In this document: piece by piece, positions 33,901 through 44,300 of the stretch
Numbering within the stretch: position 1 is the stretch's first letter
Layout: every line of letters begins with the position of its first letter
Assembly (NCBI RefSeq): GCF_963259705.1
Contig: NC_081844.1
Span: 31,202,294 to 31,266,293, forward strand
Direction of reading: 5' to 3'
From: Myotis daubentonii
Lineage: Eukaryota; Chordata; Mammalia; Chiroptera; Vespertilionidae
Length of the DNA: 64,000 bases
The notes under the pieces: generated by a model
Databases searched by the model: none
What the model was told of the DNA's origin: nothing
The model's input: the letters and a program-made list of their open reading frames with translations, nothing else
Made by a program: the position numbers and the translations under genes

Positions 33901-36163
33901 TTCTCTCAATAACCTCTCTTCTTGCTCTCTCCTAAACCTCCCTCGCCAAGGTGACTTCTCTGTGTCCAAACAACAACAGTCACATTTCATTCTCTGTCCT
34001 CCTCCCCCTCCCAGCAGCGTCGGACCCAGCTGGTACCCCATCCTCCTGGGAACTTCTCAGGGGTCCTGAACTCACCCAGCTTCCCTGTCCCCGTCCAGGG
34101 TCCCCTCAGCCTTCCCATCTCTCCCTTGTTGCCTACGGCTGGATCCTGGGGCTTCCTCCCTCAGGAAAGCCTGGTCTACTCTCAGGACTCCAATCCTGCC
34201 CATGCCCCAACGATACCCACAGACCTGTCTACATCCTGGAGTTCTCCTGCGCTCCAGACTCAGGGTCCGCTGTCCGTCAACATCACCATGCAGGGGGTGC
34301 TCCCACTCAATACAGCCATGATGCATCCGACCAGCCCCCCAAACCTACTCCTCCCAAATCCCCGCATCTCCAATGACAGCAACCCCATCTACCCACTTGC
34401 TCAGAACAAAACTCTTAACACCAACATTTAATCTATCAGCAAATCCCATCAGATCCACTTTCAAAATTAGTCAGAACCTGACCACGTCTCCATCTCAATG
34501 GCTGGGCTGGTCTGCCCCACCATCGCCCACCTAGGCCAGCATCCAAGTCAGTCTACGCCAAAAACTGAGGACTCCCAGACAAGAAGGAATTCTGCCTCAA
34601 GACTGCAGCACCAACTCCTGTCTGAGTTTCCAGCCTGCCAGGGACCCCACAGATTTAAGACTTGCCAGCCAGATATGTACACACACATACTTAAGCGACC
34701 TAAATTTGTCTAATACACATGGTACTGCTATTACCATTTCCATTTTACATATGACGAAGTCTAAGGCTTAATCCTGGAGGCCGAGGGACGCACCTCATCG
34801 GCGACAGCTGCAGGCACGTGGAGCTGGTGTCGCCGGAGCCAGGCGGCCTTGTACTTGTCCAGTTTCTGGCCCTTGTACTTGACGGAGGCCCAGCCACAAC
34901 CTGACTTCTTGGCCGGGTTCACCAGCTTCTTGCAGTGGGTGGCCCAGGCACTGGGTGAGTTGAACACCTGCCCTGTTTCCTGCCACACGATCCTCCCGTC
35001 TGGCTGCAGGTCCCCCATGAACTTCTTCCCCTGCAGCGACAGTGGGCTGGCTGGGCCCAGGACCTGGTACCCACCAAGTCCTCCTCCAGGAAGTCCTCCC
35101 TGACCCAGTGCTGCTCCCAGGGCTCAGCACCCACTTCCCACTTCAGCACCCCTTCCAGGAAGCTTTCCATCTTATGTGCCTCCCTGTACTTACTGTGTCC
35201 GCTGCCACAGTCCTGACCGGCTTGGATCAAAGCCACCCAAGTATGTGTCTATCCCCCTTCCCCTCACTGTGAACCCCCAAAGGGCAGGGACAGGGTCTGT
35301 CTTGATCACTGCTGTGTCCCTAATACCTAACATGCTGGTACACAGCAGGTGCTCAATTCACAAACTGTACCATTCACAAACCAAATAACAATAGTAATAC
35401 GAGCAAACACAAAGCACTTACTGTGTAGCAGACACCTTGCTGAGCGCTTTATTCATTTAATTCTCATACAACCTCATGGGAGGGGGGGAAGTCCCATTTT
35501 ACAAGTAAGGGGACTAGAATAGTAGGATGCTGAGAGGTTGAGCGAGGTCACACAGCCAAAAAAGCAGTGGTATCCTCGCTGAGCCCCAATTCCTCCTTTG
35601 TGGAATGGGGTGTTTGATGAACGGTGGCCTTCTGTGCTCGTGCTGGGTCTGAATGTTCCGTGCCTCAGTTTCCCCTCCCCATTCCCAGGCTCCGCCTGCT
35701 GCAAGGGAGCTCTGGGCCTCAGTTTCCCTTCCTGCCCCTGCTGGGGTGGGCTGGGGTGGGCTGGGGGGTGCTCACCAAGTAGTAGATAGACAGCACCCCG
35801 GCGCCGGGCTCCAGCTGCGCGTCTTTGAGGAGCACCCGCAGGGTGACCGCGCGCCTGGTGAGCGCGCCCCCCGGCCCGCCGCCGCCCCCGGCTCCCGCCC
35901 CGCCGCCGCCGCCGCCGCCCCCGGCTCCGCCACCGCCGCGCGTTCCGCTCCCTCCCGACGGCCGCTCGGGGTCTTCGGCCTCCGCCTCATCCTCGTCCTC
36001 ATCCGGCGCCTCCTCGCCCGCGCCGCCCGCCGGGGACAGCGGCTCCGGAGCTGCGGGCAGCGACAGGCTGCAGCGGGGTCGCGCGCCCCTATTCGGGTCC
36101 AGCCCCCCCCCGCCCCGCCCCGGTGCCTCGCGGGCTCCCCCACAGGCCCGCCGTACCTGCCAT
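27906..36163 (-). CDS. MPND: MPN domain-containing protein (MPND)
   Basis: Thirteen coding exons on the minus strand: 36163-36157, 36050-35776, 35030-34794, 33503-33371, 32373-32289, 32117-32021, 31770-31698, 31617-31541, 30393-30225, 30130-30060, 29957-29868, 29192-29100, 27992-27906. They total 1494 nt and 497 residues, with agreeing phases. The start exon is only ATGGCAG. Exon 2 encodes an acidic stretch, then a glycine-rich tract (about residues 40-70). Residues about 95-170 form the RAMA domain (GKKFMGDLQPDGRIVWQETG). A Glu-rich linker follows. Residues about 245-400 form the MPN domain with a JAMM pattern: Glu288 in SEVVGYLGG, then His345-Ser-His347-Pro, Ser355 and Asp358. JAMM residues bind zinc in metalloproteases. 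RAMA in this family has been reported to read N6-methyladenine DNA, but the physiological substrate is unsettled. Human MPND is somewhat shorter (about 471 residues); part of the difference probably lies in the Gly tract. Confidence 0.96.
28340..28575 (+). mobile_element. Ves-type SINE, 'gtgaggatt'-tailed subfamily
   Basis: In the last MPND intron, antisense to the gene. It is flanked by perfect duplications aaaagtttgaaca at 28327-28339 and 28576-28588. Confidence 0.95.
30888..31113 (+). mobile_element. Ves-related SINE, older subfamily
   Basis: Between aatggcag copies at 30880-30887 and 31114-31121. The body runs from 'cctgatgggggtggttcag' to an A/T-rich tail. It lies in an MPND intron. Confidence 0.85.
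31126..31385 (+). mobile_element. Ves-type SINE
   Basis: Starts 'ccctggctcgtttggttcag', has a long CT-rich stretch, and ends with an A-rich tail. It follows the previous SINE almost directly. Confidence 0.85.
32803..33026 (+). mobile_element. Ves SINE (upstream half of a dimer)
   Basis: Ves SINE lacking about ten bases in its A-box region ('ggctcagtcagcctgcgg'). Its A-tail runs straight into a second Ves copy. Confidence 0.9.
33027..33232 (+). mobile_element. Ves SINE (downstream half of a dimer)
   Basis: Near-consensus Ves with one missing internal repeat. The pair is bracketed by gaaattagtgggctag (about 32787-32802) and gaaattagtggctagg (about 33233-33248), so both sit in one target duplication. 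Confidence 0.9.
35400..35565 (-). mobile_element. MIR-like SINE
   Basis: Contains the typical MIR core: 'cacttactgtgtagcagac', then a 'tttaattctcatacaacctca' region, then 'gaggtcacacagcc'. Ancient and diverged. In MPND intron 2. Confidence 0.6.
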
Positions 36164-36910
36164 GGCTGCTCCTACCCCGCGCCCCGCTAGTTCTTTCTTC
36201 CCGACACGTGATGCGGCTCCGCCCCAATTCGGGGGGCGCCTCAGCCATTGGCCGCCGCCGGTGGGCGGGTGGGGGGCTCGGCCCGCCGGTGCGAGCGGGT
36301 AAACTGAGGCCGAGGCCTGCGCATCTGGGACTGGGAGTCGGGGGCTCCACCCTCCGGGGGACCCCTGGGGAAACTGAGGCCTGCGACCACTCTGCAGGGG
36401 AGGGGGTGGTAACAGGGTTCATGGGGACCAAGGAGGAAACTGAGGGAAAGACTTCTGCTTGCAGGGATTAGTGCTCCACCGAGCCGCCTCCTTAGGACGG
36501 AGGCCGGGACTGGGGCGCGGGGCGGTCAGCCGCCAGGACGGAGGGGACGCAGAGGCCCCGGCCCTGGGACCAGGAGGGAAACTGCAGCCCCGAGGCTGCG
36601 GCCCGAGCGCGGGAGCGGCCCTGCGCCGCGGGTCAAGCTCGCCCGCGGCCATCTCTTGAGTCCAACGGGTTAATTTCCATTTTTCGGGTGGGCCCTCGTA
36701 TTGGAACAGAGTGGAGGACGCCAATCAATTATCTTCAACCAATAAGCAGTAGGTGTGTGACCTACTCTAGCCAATCAGTGTTAAACCTCTGCGTCCGCCC
36801 AACTCCGATTGAGCCAATGGGCAGCCGTCGCTCTCGGCCAATTTCCAGGAACCTCAGCCTCAGTTATCCAACCAGTTGTAGGTTCTCAGGCAGCCAATCA
36901 GCTCCGGGAT
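35770..36910 (-). promoter_or_regulatory. MPND: MPND CpG-rich promoter region with CCAAT boxes
   Basis: The sequence is strongly GC- and CpG-rich from exon 2 of MPND through its start codon to about 36650. A CCAAT box read on the minus strand (plus ATTGG at 36247-36251) lies about 85 bases upstream of the ATG. No TATA box is obvious, so this looks like a TATA-less CpG-island promoter. Further upstream, 36721-36898 holds six more CCAAT pentamers. The transcription start is not known. Confidence 0.7.
36721..36898 (+). promoter_or_regulatory. Cluster of six CCAAT boxes
   Basis: CCAAT occurs at 36721, 36739, 36771, 36814, 36838 and 36894, all on the plus strand within 178 bases. Three share the wider NF-Y-like context CCAATCA. 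Chance would give far fewer. The cluster sits about 560-735 bases upstream of the MPND start, between the divergent MPND and STAP2 genes, so it may be an enhancer or an upstream promoter. Confidence 0.55.
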
Positions 36911-37326
36911 CGAAAAAACTGCACCTGGGGGGGGGGGGGGCACCCTCCGCGCAGGCGGACCCGTGGGCGGAGCCGGGCAGGGGTGGCTGCGGTCCTGTCC
37001 TTTGTCCCAGGTCCCTTCGCTCCAAAGCGCAGCGCCACCTCCCAGCGCCAGATCTCGGCTCCGAATCTTCCCAGCCCTCGGCAGGGCTAAAAGCCCGGGG
37101 TTGGGGATCCCCCCATTGGGTTTACCCGGACCCCAGTCTGGAAGAGGGGAGAGGAAATTGGGGGCGGGGGAGAGGGTGTCCAGCCAGGGTGGTGTGGAAT
37201 CAAGACTGGACGTGACTCAAATCCTGCTACCACTGCGCACTTCTGTGACTTTGGCCAAGTGGCTTCACTCTCTGCGTCCCGGTGGGGATAATGATTCCAC
37301 TTCAGGTTTAAGGTTCAGGGCTTGAG

Positions 37327-37532
37327 CCCTAACCGGCTTGGCTCAGTGGATAGAGCGTCGGCCTGAGGACTGAAGGGTCCCGGGTTCGATTCCAGTCAAG
37401 GGCATGTACCTTGGTTGCCAGCACATCCTCAGTGGGGGGTGTGCAGGAGGCAGCTGATCGATGTTTCTAGCTCTCTATCCCTCTCCCTTCCTCTCTGTGA
37501 AAAATCAATAAAATATGTTTTTTAAAAAAAGG
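37327..37532 (+). mobile_element. Ves SINE
   Basis: Starts 'gccctaaccggcttggctcag' and ends in an A-rich tail. It is flanked by tcagggcttga copies. Confidence 0.93.
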
Positions 37533-38132
37533 ATCAGGGCTTGACAGATAGTAAGAGCGGGATAAATGTGAATTATTATTTTTCTCTTTTTGTCCAGCCC
37601 AAGCCTCCTTTTGGAGTCCCCCCAAACCCCCACCACAGGTCCAGCCACCAATCATCGCCCTGCTCCCTAAAGTCTAGCTTCAGTCTACTCCTCCGTGTCC
37701 TTGCACACTTTCCCTTCAACTATCTTCCAAAACCTAGGACCCACTGCTATCACCTTGGGCCTCAGGCCTCCATCCTAACCCCCAATACTGTCCATTTTCC
37801 ACCCTGGCCTCAGAGGGAGCTTTCTAAAATGAAACTATGGTCACATCCCTTCCCAGCTCTAAATCCTTCAGTGACTCCCCATGGCCTTTGATAAATAAAA
37901 TTAAAACTAACTGCTACGACTTTATTAACCACGTATGGCACTCCTTTATGGCAGTCTTGTTATCAACTTTATGAGACAATTCAAGATGAATCGATGTCCC
38001 AGGTCACAGAGCTCTCCAGTGGATTCCAAAGGCTATTCTTTGCTATGTGTACAAAGTCCAAGCAGCCTCACCCTATAACTATTAAGGACACTGAGTGTGC
38101 AATTTTAAAACACTCAAAAAAGAAATTTCCAG

Positions 38133-38300
38133 CCCTGGCCAGGTTGCTAAATTGGTTAGAGCTTCATTCCAATGTACCAAGGTTGCAGGTTCAATCCCCG
38201 GTCAGGACACATACAAGAAGCAACTGGTGAAAGCATAAGTAAGTGGAACAACAAATCAATGCCTCTCTCTCTCTCAAAATCAATAAAAAAATTCTTTTTA
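38133..38300 (+). mobile_element. Older bat tRNA-derived SINE
   Basis: Starts 'agccctggccaggttgctaa', has 'ggttcaatccccggtcagg' (B-box-like), then 'acatacaagaagcaactg'. It shares this body with 40172-40350 and belongs to an older subfamily than Ves. Confidence 0.75.
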
Positions 38301-38651
38301 AATCTCCGGGTCCAGATAATTTTTCTACCAAAGGTTCAAAGAAGAATCAATACCACTTTTATATGACCTCTTCCAGAAAACTGAAGGAGGGAACACTTCC
38401 CTTCCCAATTCATTAGATGAAACCAGCATCATTACCAGGATACCAAAACCAGGTAAGGATGGCCCAAAGACATAACACTACAGACCATATCCTTCATGAA
38501 CAGGGACAGAAAAATCCTTAGCAAAGTATTAGGAAATAGAATTCAGCAACATGTAAAAAGAATCATGCACCATGTCCATGTGGTGGTTATTCCAGGGAAG
38601 GAAGGTAGGTTCAGTATTCAAAAATAAATGTTATCCATCATCTTTAACAGG

Positions 38652-39148
38652 CTGTGGTGGGCAGAATAATGGTTCCCTAAAGATGTCCCTCTCCCAGTCC
38701 CTAGAATCTGTGCATATGTGAGGTTACATGGCAAAGGGAATTTGAGGTTGCAGATGGAATTACAGTTGATCAGCTGACTTTAAAATAGGGAAGTTTTCCC
38801 ACTGTAATCACAAGGGTCCTTAAAAGTGGAAGAGAGAGTCAGGGAGAGGAGACAGTGGAAGAAGTTAGGAATGATCAGATGAAGTGAGGATTTTTACCTG
38901 CGTTGCTGGCTTTGTAGAGGAGAAAGGGGAGCATGAGCCAAGGACTGGCTGGAAGCTGGAAAAGGCAGGGGAAACATTCATCCTTTCGGCCTCCAACAAG
39001 GAATGTAGCCCCGCCAATGCCTTGATTTTAGCTTCAGGAGATCCATGTAGGATTTCCAATTAAATGTGAGATAATACATTTGTGTTGTTTTAAGCCCCCA
39101 AGTGTGCTGTAAACTGTCACAGCAGCCATAGGAAACCAATGCAATGGC
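38652..39148 (+). mobile_element. MaLR (MLT1-like) solo LTR
   Basis: Starts 'tgtggtgggcagaataatgg', has 'aatcacaagggtccttaaaa' and 'gaatgtagccccgccaatgcc', and ends with 'tgttttaagcccccaagtg' plus a TCACAGCAGCC motif. It is a non-coding ERVL-MaLR LTR inserted in the LINE-1. Family assignment is from pattern memory. Confidence 0.65.
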
Positions 39149-39647
39149 TGAAGAAGAAAAGTTGCACCATCATAGCAACAGATGCAGAAAAAGCACTGAA
39201 CAAAATTCTACCCCAACTTACAATAAAAACTCTTAGCAAACTAGGACAAAGGGAGACCACCTCAACTTAGTGGAGAACATCGACAACCTTCAATTGACAT
39301 TGTCCTTAATGGTTAAAGACGAAATGCTTTCCCCTTAAGAATGAAAACATGTAATAACTTAATCAATAAAAAAAATTAAAAAAAAAAAAGAACAGTGCCT
39401 GGAATGTGGAAAGCATCTGGTGAACTTCAAAAGTTTGTAAATTCAGCCAAAGTTTATTGAGTTTCTACTAGCATCAGGCACTGTGCTGAGCATTGTGAAT
39501 ACAAAAGGTGAGAAAGGAAGAGGAAAAAATGAATGTTTACTGAGTGTCTGAATAAATCACTATGGCAGGTGCTAGGCGTCCATTATCTTCATGTTCACTT
39601 AGTAACAAAACAAAACAAACAAACAAAAAGAGAACAAAAACATGTCG

Positions 39648-39853
39648 CCCTGGCTGGTTTGGCTCAGTGGATAGAGCGTCGGCCTGCGGTCTGAAGGATC
39701 CCAGGTTCGATTCAGGTCAAGGGCACATGCCAGGGTTGCAGGCTCAGTCCCCAGTAGGGTCGGGCAGAAGGCAGCCAATCAATGATTCCCTCTCATGATT
39801 GATGTTTCTATCTTTCCCTTCCTCTCTGAAATCAATTTTAAAAATTAAAAAAA
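39648..39853 (+). mobile_element. Ves SINE
   Basis: Starts 'gccctggctggtttggctcag' and ends 'gaaatcaattttaaaaatt'. It lies inside the interrupted LINE-1 block. Confidence 0.9.
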
Positions 39854-40171
39854 AGAATGGAAAGATGTCCACTCTCACCATTTTTTTTTCCAACATAGTA
39901 CTGAAAGTTCTAGCCAGTACAATAAGGCAGAAAACATAAATAAAAGCAGTATAGGTTAGAAAGGAAGAAATAAAAATTAGCCTAATTTGCAGATGACATG
40001 ATGATACAATGTACAAAATCCCAAGAACTCTACAACAAATGCCTCTCAATTAATAAATGAGCCAGTTCAGCAAGGTTGTAGGATACAGGATCAACACACA
40101 AAAATCAACTGCATGTCTGTATAGTCGCAATGAATATGTGAAAATTGGAATTAAAAATTCTAAGGACAGGC

Positions 40172-40350
40172 CCTAGCCAAGTAGCTCAGTTGGTTAGAAC
40201 ACTGTCCCAATACACCAAGGCTGTGGGTTTGATCCCCAGTGAGGGCACATACAAGAATCAACTAATGAATGCATAAGTAAGTGGAACAATAGATCTATCT
40301 TTCTTTCTCTCTCCCTCGTTCATCTCTCTCTTAGAAAAAAAAATAAAAAA
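40172..40350 (+). mobile_element. Older bat tRNA-derived SINE
   Basis: Starts 'ccctagccaagtagctcag' followed by 'ttggttagaac'. Same family as 38133-38300, with the 'acatacaagaatcaac' segment and an A-rich tail. Confidence 0.78.
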
Positions 40351-40365
40351 ATACAGGGATCGTGC

Positions 40366-40505
40366 TCTGGCCAGAATGCTAAGTGGTTACTGCATCAACC
40401 GTGCACCTGAAGGGTGGCAAGTTCGATTTCTGGTCAAGGGCACGTTTCTGGGTTGCAGGTTCAATCCCTGGCCCCCACTGGGTCGCATGCAGGGGGCAAC
40501 CAATT

Positions 40506-40546
<41 letters not shown>

Positions 40547-40630
40547 TTCTCTCTCCCTCTCCCCTCCCCTCCCTTCCACTCTAAAAATCAATGGAAAAAT
40601 GGGTAAAGGATTAACCAAAAATAAAAAATG
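40366..40630 (+). mobile_element. Ves-type SINE with (CT)n expansion
   Basis: Starts 'tgctctggccagaatgctaag' and ends 'aaaggattaaccaaaaata'. About 40 bases of (CT)n lie at 40508-40545. Confidence 0.85.
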
Positions 40631-41149
40631 CACGGCTCAATAAAAAAAAAGGTTTTTGGGGGCTGTAAATAGGTACAGGACTTGTGTGCTGAAAACTACA
40701 CACGTGATGAAAGAATCAAAGATTTAAATAAATGAATAGGCAGACCATGCCCATGGCCTAGAAGTCTCGCCAAAATAAGGATGCCTTGTCTCCGACAACT
40801 GGTGTACAAGTTTAGTGCAATTCCTGTCAGAAACCCAGCAAGACCTGGGGCTAGATCTAGGCGCGATCCGTCTAAGGTCCAGTCAGCCTAACGGGCATTT
40901 CAGGCCTTCGTGTTATGTTCCCGTCGTGAACTCCCTCGTTACATCCCCTCACCAACCGGGCACCCCACTCCTTCCTTCCTTCCTCACTCCCAGGCCTTTG
41001 CTGAAGCAGGTCCCTCCTGCTGGTGCACAGTCACCCCGTCTGCTCCGCACGGAAACCCTCCCATGGCTTCCTCCCCGTCCCGTGAGTCCAGCACAGCCTC
41101 CCTGCTCTCTGACCCCTGGGAGAGACGCAGAGTCCGGGATTTCCCTAGG

Positions 41150-41310
41150 ATCATTGGACCTGCCCAGGCCCGCCCCGCCCTGCCCAGCACCGGCAGGGGA
41201 GGGAACCCGGGAGCTGACAGAAGAGAGGAAATTCCCTTGGAACCTGTTCCTCTGCTTCCTGGCCCCGCTTGTGCGCTGGAGGGAAGGCCAGGCCAGAGGC
41301 CCAGCCTGCC
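41150..41310 (+). promoter_or_regulatory. STAP2: STAP2 proximal promoter/5' UTR with kappaB-like site
   Basis: The sequence just upstream of the STAP2 ATG holds GGAAATTCCC at 41227-41236, the reverse complement of the kappaB consensus GGGAATTTCC, about 75 bases before the start codon. No TATA box was seen. The transcription start is unknown, so the site could fall in the 5' UTR. NF-kappaB control is inference only. Confidence 0.4.
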
Positions 41311-44300
41311 ATGGCCTCGGCCCCGGGCCCACCCCGGGCCCCCAAGCCCAAGTGTGCCCTGCCCTCGCACTACCATGAGAGCTTCCTGGAGAAGAAGGGA
41401 CCCCGTGACAGGGTAAGGTGGGGCAGGGAGGCTGGCCCTGCTGGGCTGCCTGGCAAGTGAGGCACCTCTCTGAGCCTCGATCCGATCTTGCCACCTGGCC
41501 AAGGAGGGCGGGGTGCGTGCTGGAAGGGGCAGGGCAGGGGCTGGCGGCTAGGAAGGGTTGTGTCCATCTGTCCGTCTGTCTGTCTCTCTGACTCTTATTT
41601 GATCTCTTTCTCTTTCTCTTTGTCTCTCCCAGCCTGTATCCGTCTGTGTCTCTGGGTCTCAGCCGCTGTTTCTGTCAGATACAAACAGGATCAGGACTTC
41701 CTCAGGAAACGAGGAATTAAATTAATTGGTTCCCCTTTCCCTGGCCCTGAACTTTGTGAACCTCAGCTGCAGGGGACAGGGTCAGGACAGGTGTATCCGG
41801 GGACAGGTGTATGGGGGGACAGGTGTATGCGGGGACAGGGTTAGGACAGGTGTATGTGGAGACAGGGTTAGGACAGGTGTATGTGGGGACAGGGTCAGGA
41901 CAGGTGTATGTGAGGACAGGGTCAGGACAGGTGTATGTGGGGACAGGGGCAGGACAGATGTATGCAGGGACAGGGGCAGGACAGGTGTATGCGGGGACAG
42001 GGTTAGGACAGGTGTATGCGGGGACAGGTGTATGCGGGGACAGGTGTATGCGGGGACAGGGTTAGGACAGGTGTATGTGGAGACAGGGTCAGGACAGGTG
42101 TATGTGGGGACAGGGTCAGGACAGGTGTATGTGAGGACAGGGTCAGGACAGATGTATGCGGGGACAGGGGCAGGACAGGTGTATGCGAGGACAGGGTCAG
42201 GACAGATGTATGCGGGGACAGGGGCAGGACAGGTGTATGTGAGGACAGGGTCAGGACAGGTGTATGTGGGGACAGGGTCAGGACAGATGTATGTGGGGAC
42301 AGGGTCAGGACAGGTGTATGTGAGGACAGGGTCAGGACAGGTGTATGTGGGGACAGGGGCAGGACAGATGTATGCAGGGACAGGGGCAGGACAGGTGTAT
42401 GCGGGGACAGGGTTAGGACAGGTGTATGCGGGGACAGGTGTATGCGGGGACAGGTGTATGCGGGGACAGGGTTAGGACAGGTGTATGTGGAGACAGGGTC
42501 AGGACAGGTGTATGTGGGGACAGGGTCAGGACAGGTGTATGTGAGGACAGGGTCAGGACAGATGTATGCGGGGACAGGGGCAGGACAGGTGTATGCGAGG
42601 ACAGGGTCAGGACAGATGTATGCGGGGACAGGGGCAGGACAGGTGTATGCGGGGACAGGGTCAGGACAGATGTATGCGGGGACAGGGGCAGGACAGGTGT
42701 ATGCGGGGACAGGGTCAGGACAGGTGTATGTGGGGACAGGGTCAGGACAGGTGTATGTGAGGACAGGGTCAGGACAGGTGTATGTGAGGACAGGGTCAGG
42801 ACAGGTGTATGTGGGGACAGGGTTAGGACAGGTGTATGTGGGGACAGTAAGAGCCGGGGGCAGCCATGTTCAGCAGGACAGATACTGCGGGCCAATGTGC
42901 ACGTACATGGGCGTGTGTGTGTGTTTGTGTCTTGCTCAGGAAAAAGCCCCGCCTCTTGGTTCCCACTAAGGCCCCATCTCTCCCTCCCCACTCCCCACAT
43001 TCATTCAGCTTCTCCTAGTACCCAAACCAGCCACCCCTGCTTTCCCGGCACCGTCCTGACGTTGTCACTGCCATTCCCTTCCCTCTTCTTGTGTCTCCAT
43101 GAGCCCGAGTTCCCTCCCGCCTAGAGAGCACCAAGAGGCCGTCACCCATCACTGTGGTTAAGAAAGACCATGGGCCCCATGGGAGACCCAGGTTCACATC
43201 CATGCTCCACCCCGTCTGACTCCCGGGCCTACGAGTGATGCTCCGTCCTCGTGCCTCAGTTCCCGCTGTAATAAAACGGGGAGGATAGGGCCATGGACAC
43301 ATTTACAGGATGGGGCAGCCCTCGGCCGGCCAAGGACTTGGCTCAGGACGCACTGGCTCTTTACATGATTTCACCCAGTTTTCACAACAGCCGCTGAGGC
43401 GGATACCATTAGTATCACCATTTCATAGGTGGGGAAACTGAGGCACAGAGCGCTTAAATAACTTGCCCAATGACACACAGCTGGTACATGACAAAGCAAG
43501 TCTGACTATACGAAGTTCAATCGCTTATTACTTTATTCCAAGTGCCTGGAACAGTGCCTGGCACAGAGTATGCCTTCAGACGATGTTCATTAAATGTATG
43601 ACTGTATCTATGGATGGATGGATGGTTGAGTGAATAATAACTGTCAATAGAAGCACTATCTGCATTATCATTACAGACTAAAGCGATTCCTCCTTCAGGA
43701 AGCCTTCTCAAATTTTCCAGTTGGAGGGCTCTTCTCCTCCTCTGTTATCTCCTGGCCCAGGGTCTGTCCCTCTCCAGGGCCCTAGTTTTTCTTCCTGGAG
43801 GATCTCAGTATCTGTGCTTTCTCTATCTTCTGGAACAGCGGTTCTCAACCTGTGGGTTGCGACCCCTTTGGGGGTCTAACGACCCTTTCACAGGGGTCGC
43901 CTAAGACCATCGGAAAACACGTATGTAATTACATATTGTTTTTGTGATTAATTACTATGCTTTAATTATGTTCAATTTGTAACAATGCAAATACATCCTG
44001 CATATCAGATATTTACATTATGATTCATAACAGTAGCAACATTACAGTTATGAAGTAGCAACGAAAATAATTTTATGGTTGGAGGTCACCACCACATGAG
44101 GAGCTGTGTTAAAGGGTCGCAGCATGAGGAAGGTTGAGAACCACTGCTCTGGAACATGATATATTTAGAAACAGAAGTCATGTTCCATTTATTGTTTTGC
44201 CTGCAATAGAGCTGGTTGCTGCGGAGTAGTTGCTCATGGAATGTTTGGTGAAAAGACCCTAGAATCTTACAATCGGAGCTGTATAGCCCCTTAGACATCC

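Larger units (their letters stand above)
38305..40168 (+). mobile_element. LINE-1 ORF2 fragment (reverse-transcriptase region), sense, interrupted
   Basis: Segments 38305-38650, 39150-39350 and 39858-40168 align in order with L1 ORF2 reverse-transcriptase sequence, recognisable from 'cagcaacatgtaaaaagaatc' and 'tttgcagatgacatgatgat'. An LTR, a SINE and other sequence split it. It has many stops and frameshifts. Confidence 0.75.
36164..41310. other. MPND-STAP2 intergenic interval
   Basis: This stretch separates the divergent MPND and STAP2 starts. It holds the CpG island shore and CCAAT cluster, a Ves SINE at 37327-37532, and about 400 bases of unremarkable sequence. A LINE-1/LTR/SINE patchwork follows (38130-40650), then about 650 bases of STAP2 5' flank. 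No coding exon was recognised. The long reading frames across 35650-36470 are shadows of MPND exon 2 and its CpG island. Confidence 0.6.

Noticed and set aside
35653..36471. Plus-strand open frame of 272 codons
   Set aside because: It is antisense to MPND exon 2 and the CpG island; GC-rich sequence lacks stops. The minus-strand reading matches a known protein.
41764..42848. CRISPR-like array
   Set aside because: Repeats are contiguous without unique spacers, and the genome is mammalian. It is a minisatellite.
41726..43124. Long open frames (up to 317 codons) with repeated GQVYAGTG or GDRVRTGVC phrases
   Set aside because: They are the three frames of a 27-bp minisatellite with no stop codon in its unit. 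They lie in STAP2 intron 1 and resemble no protein.
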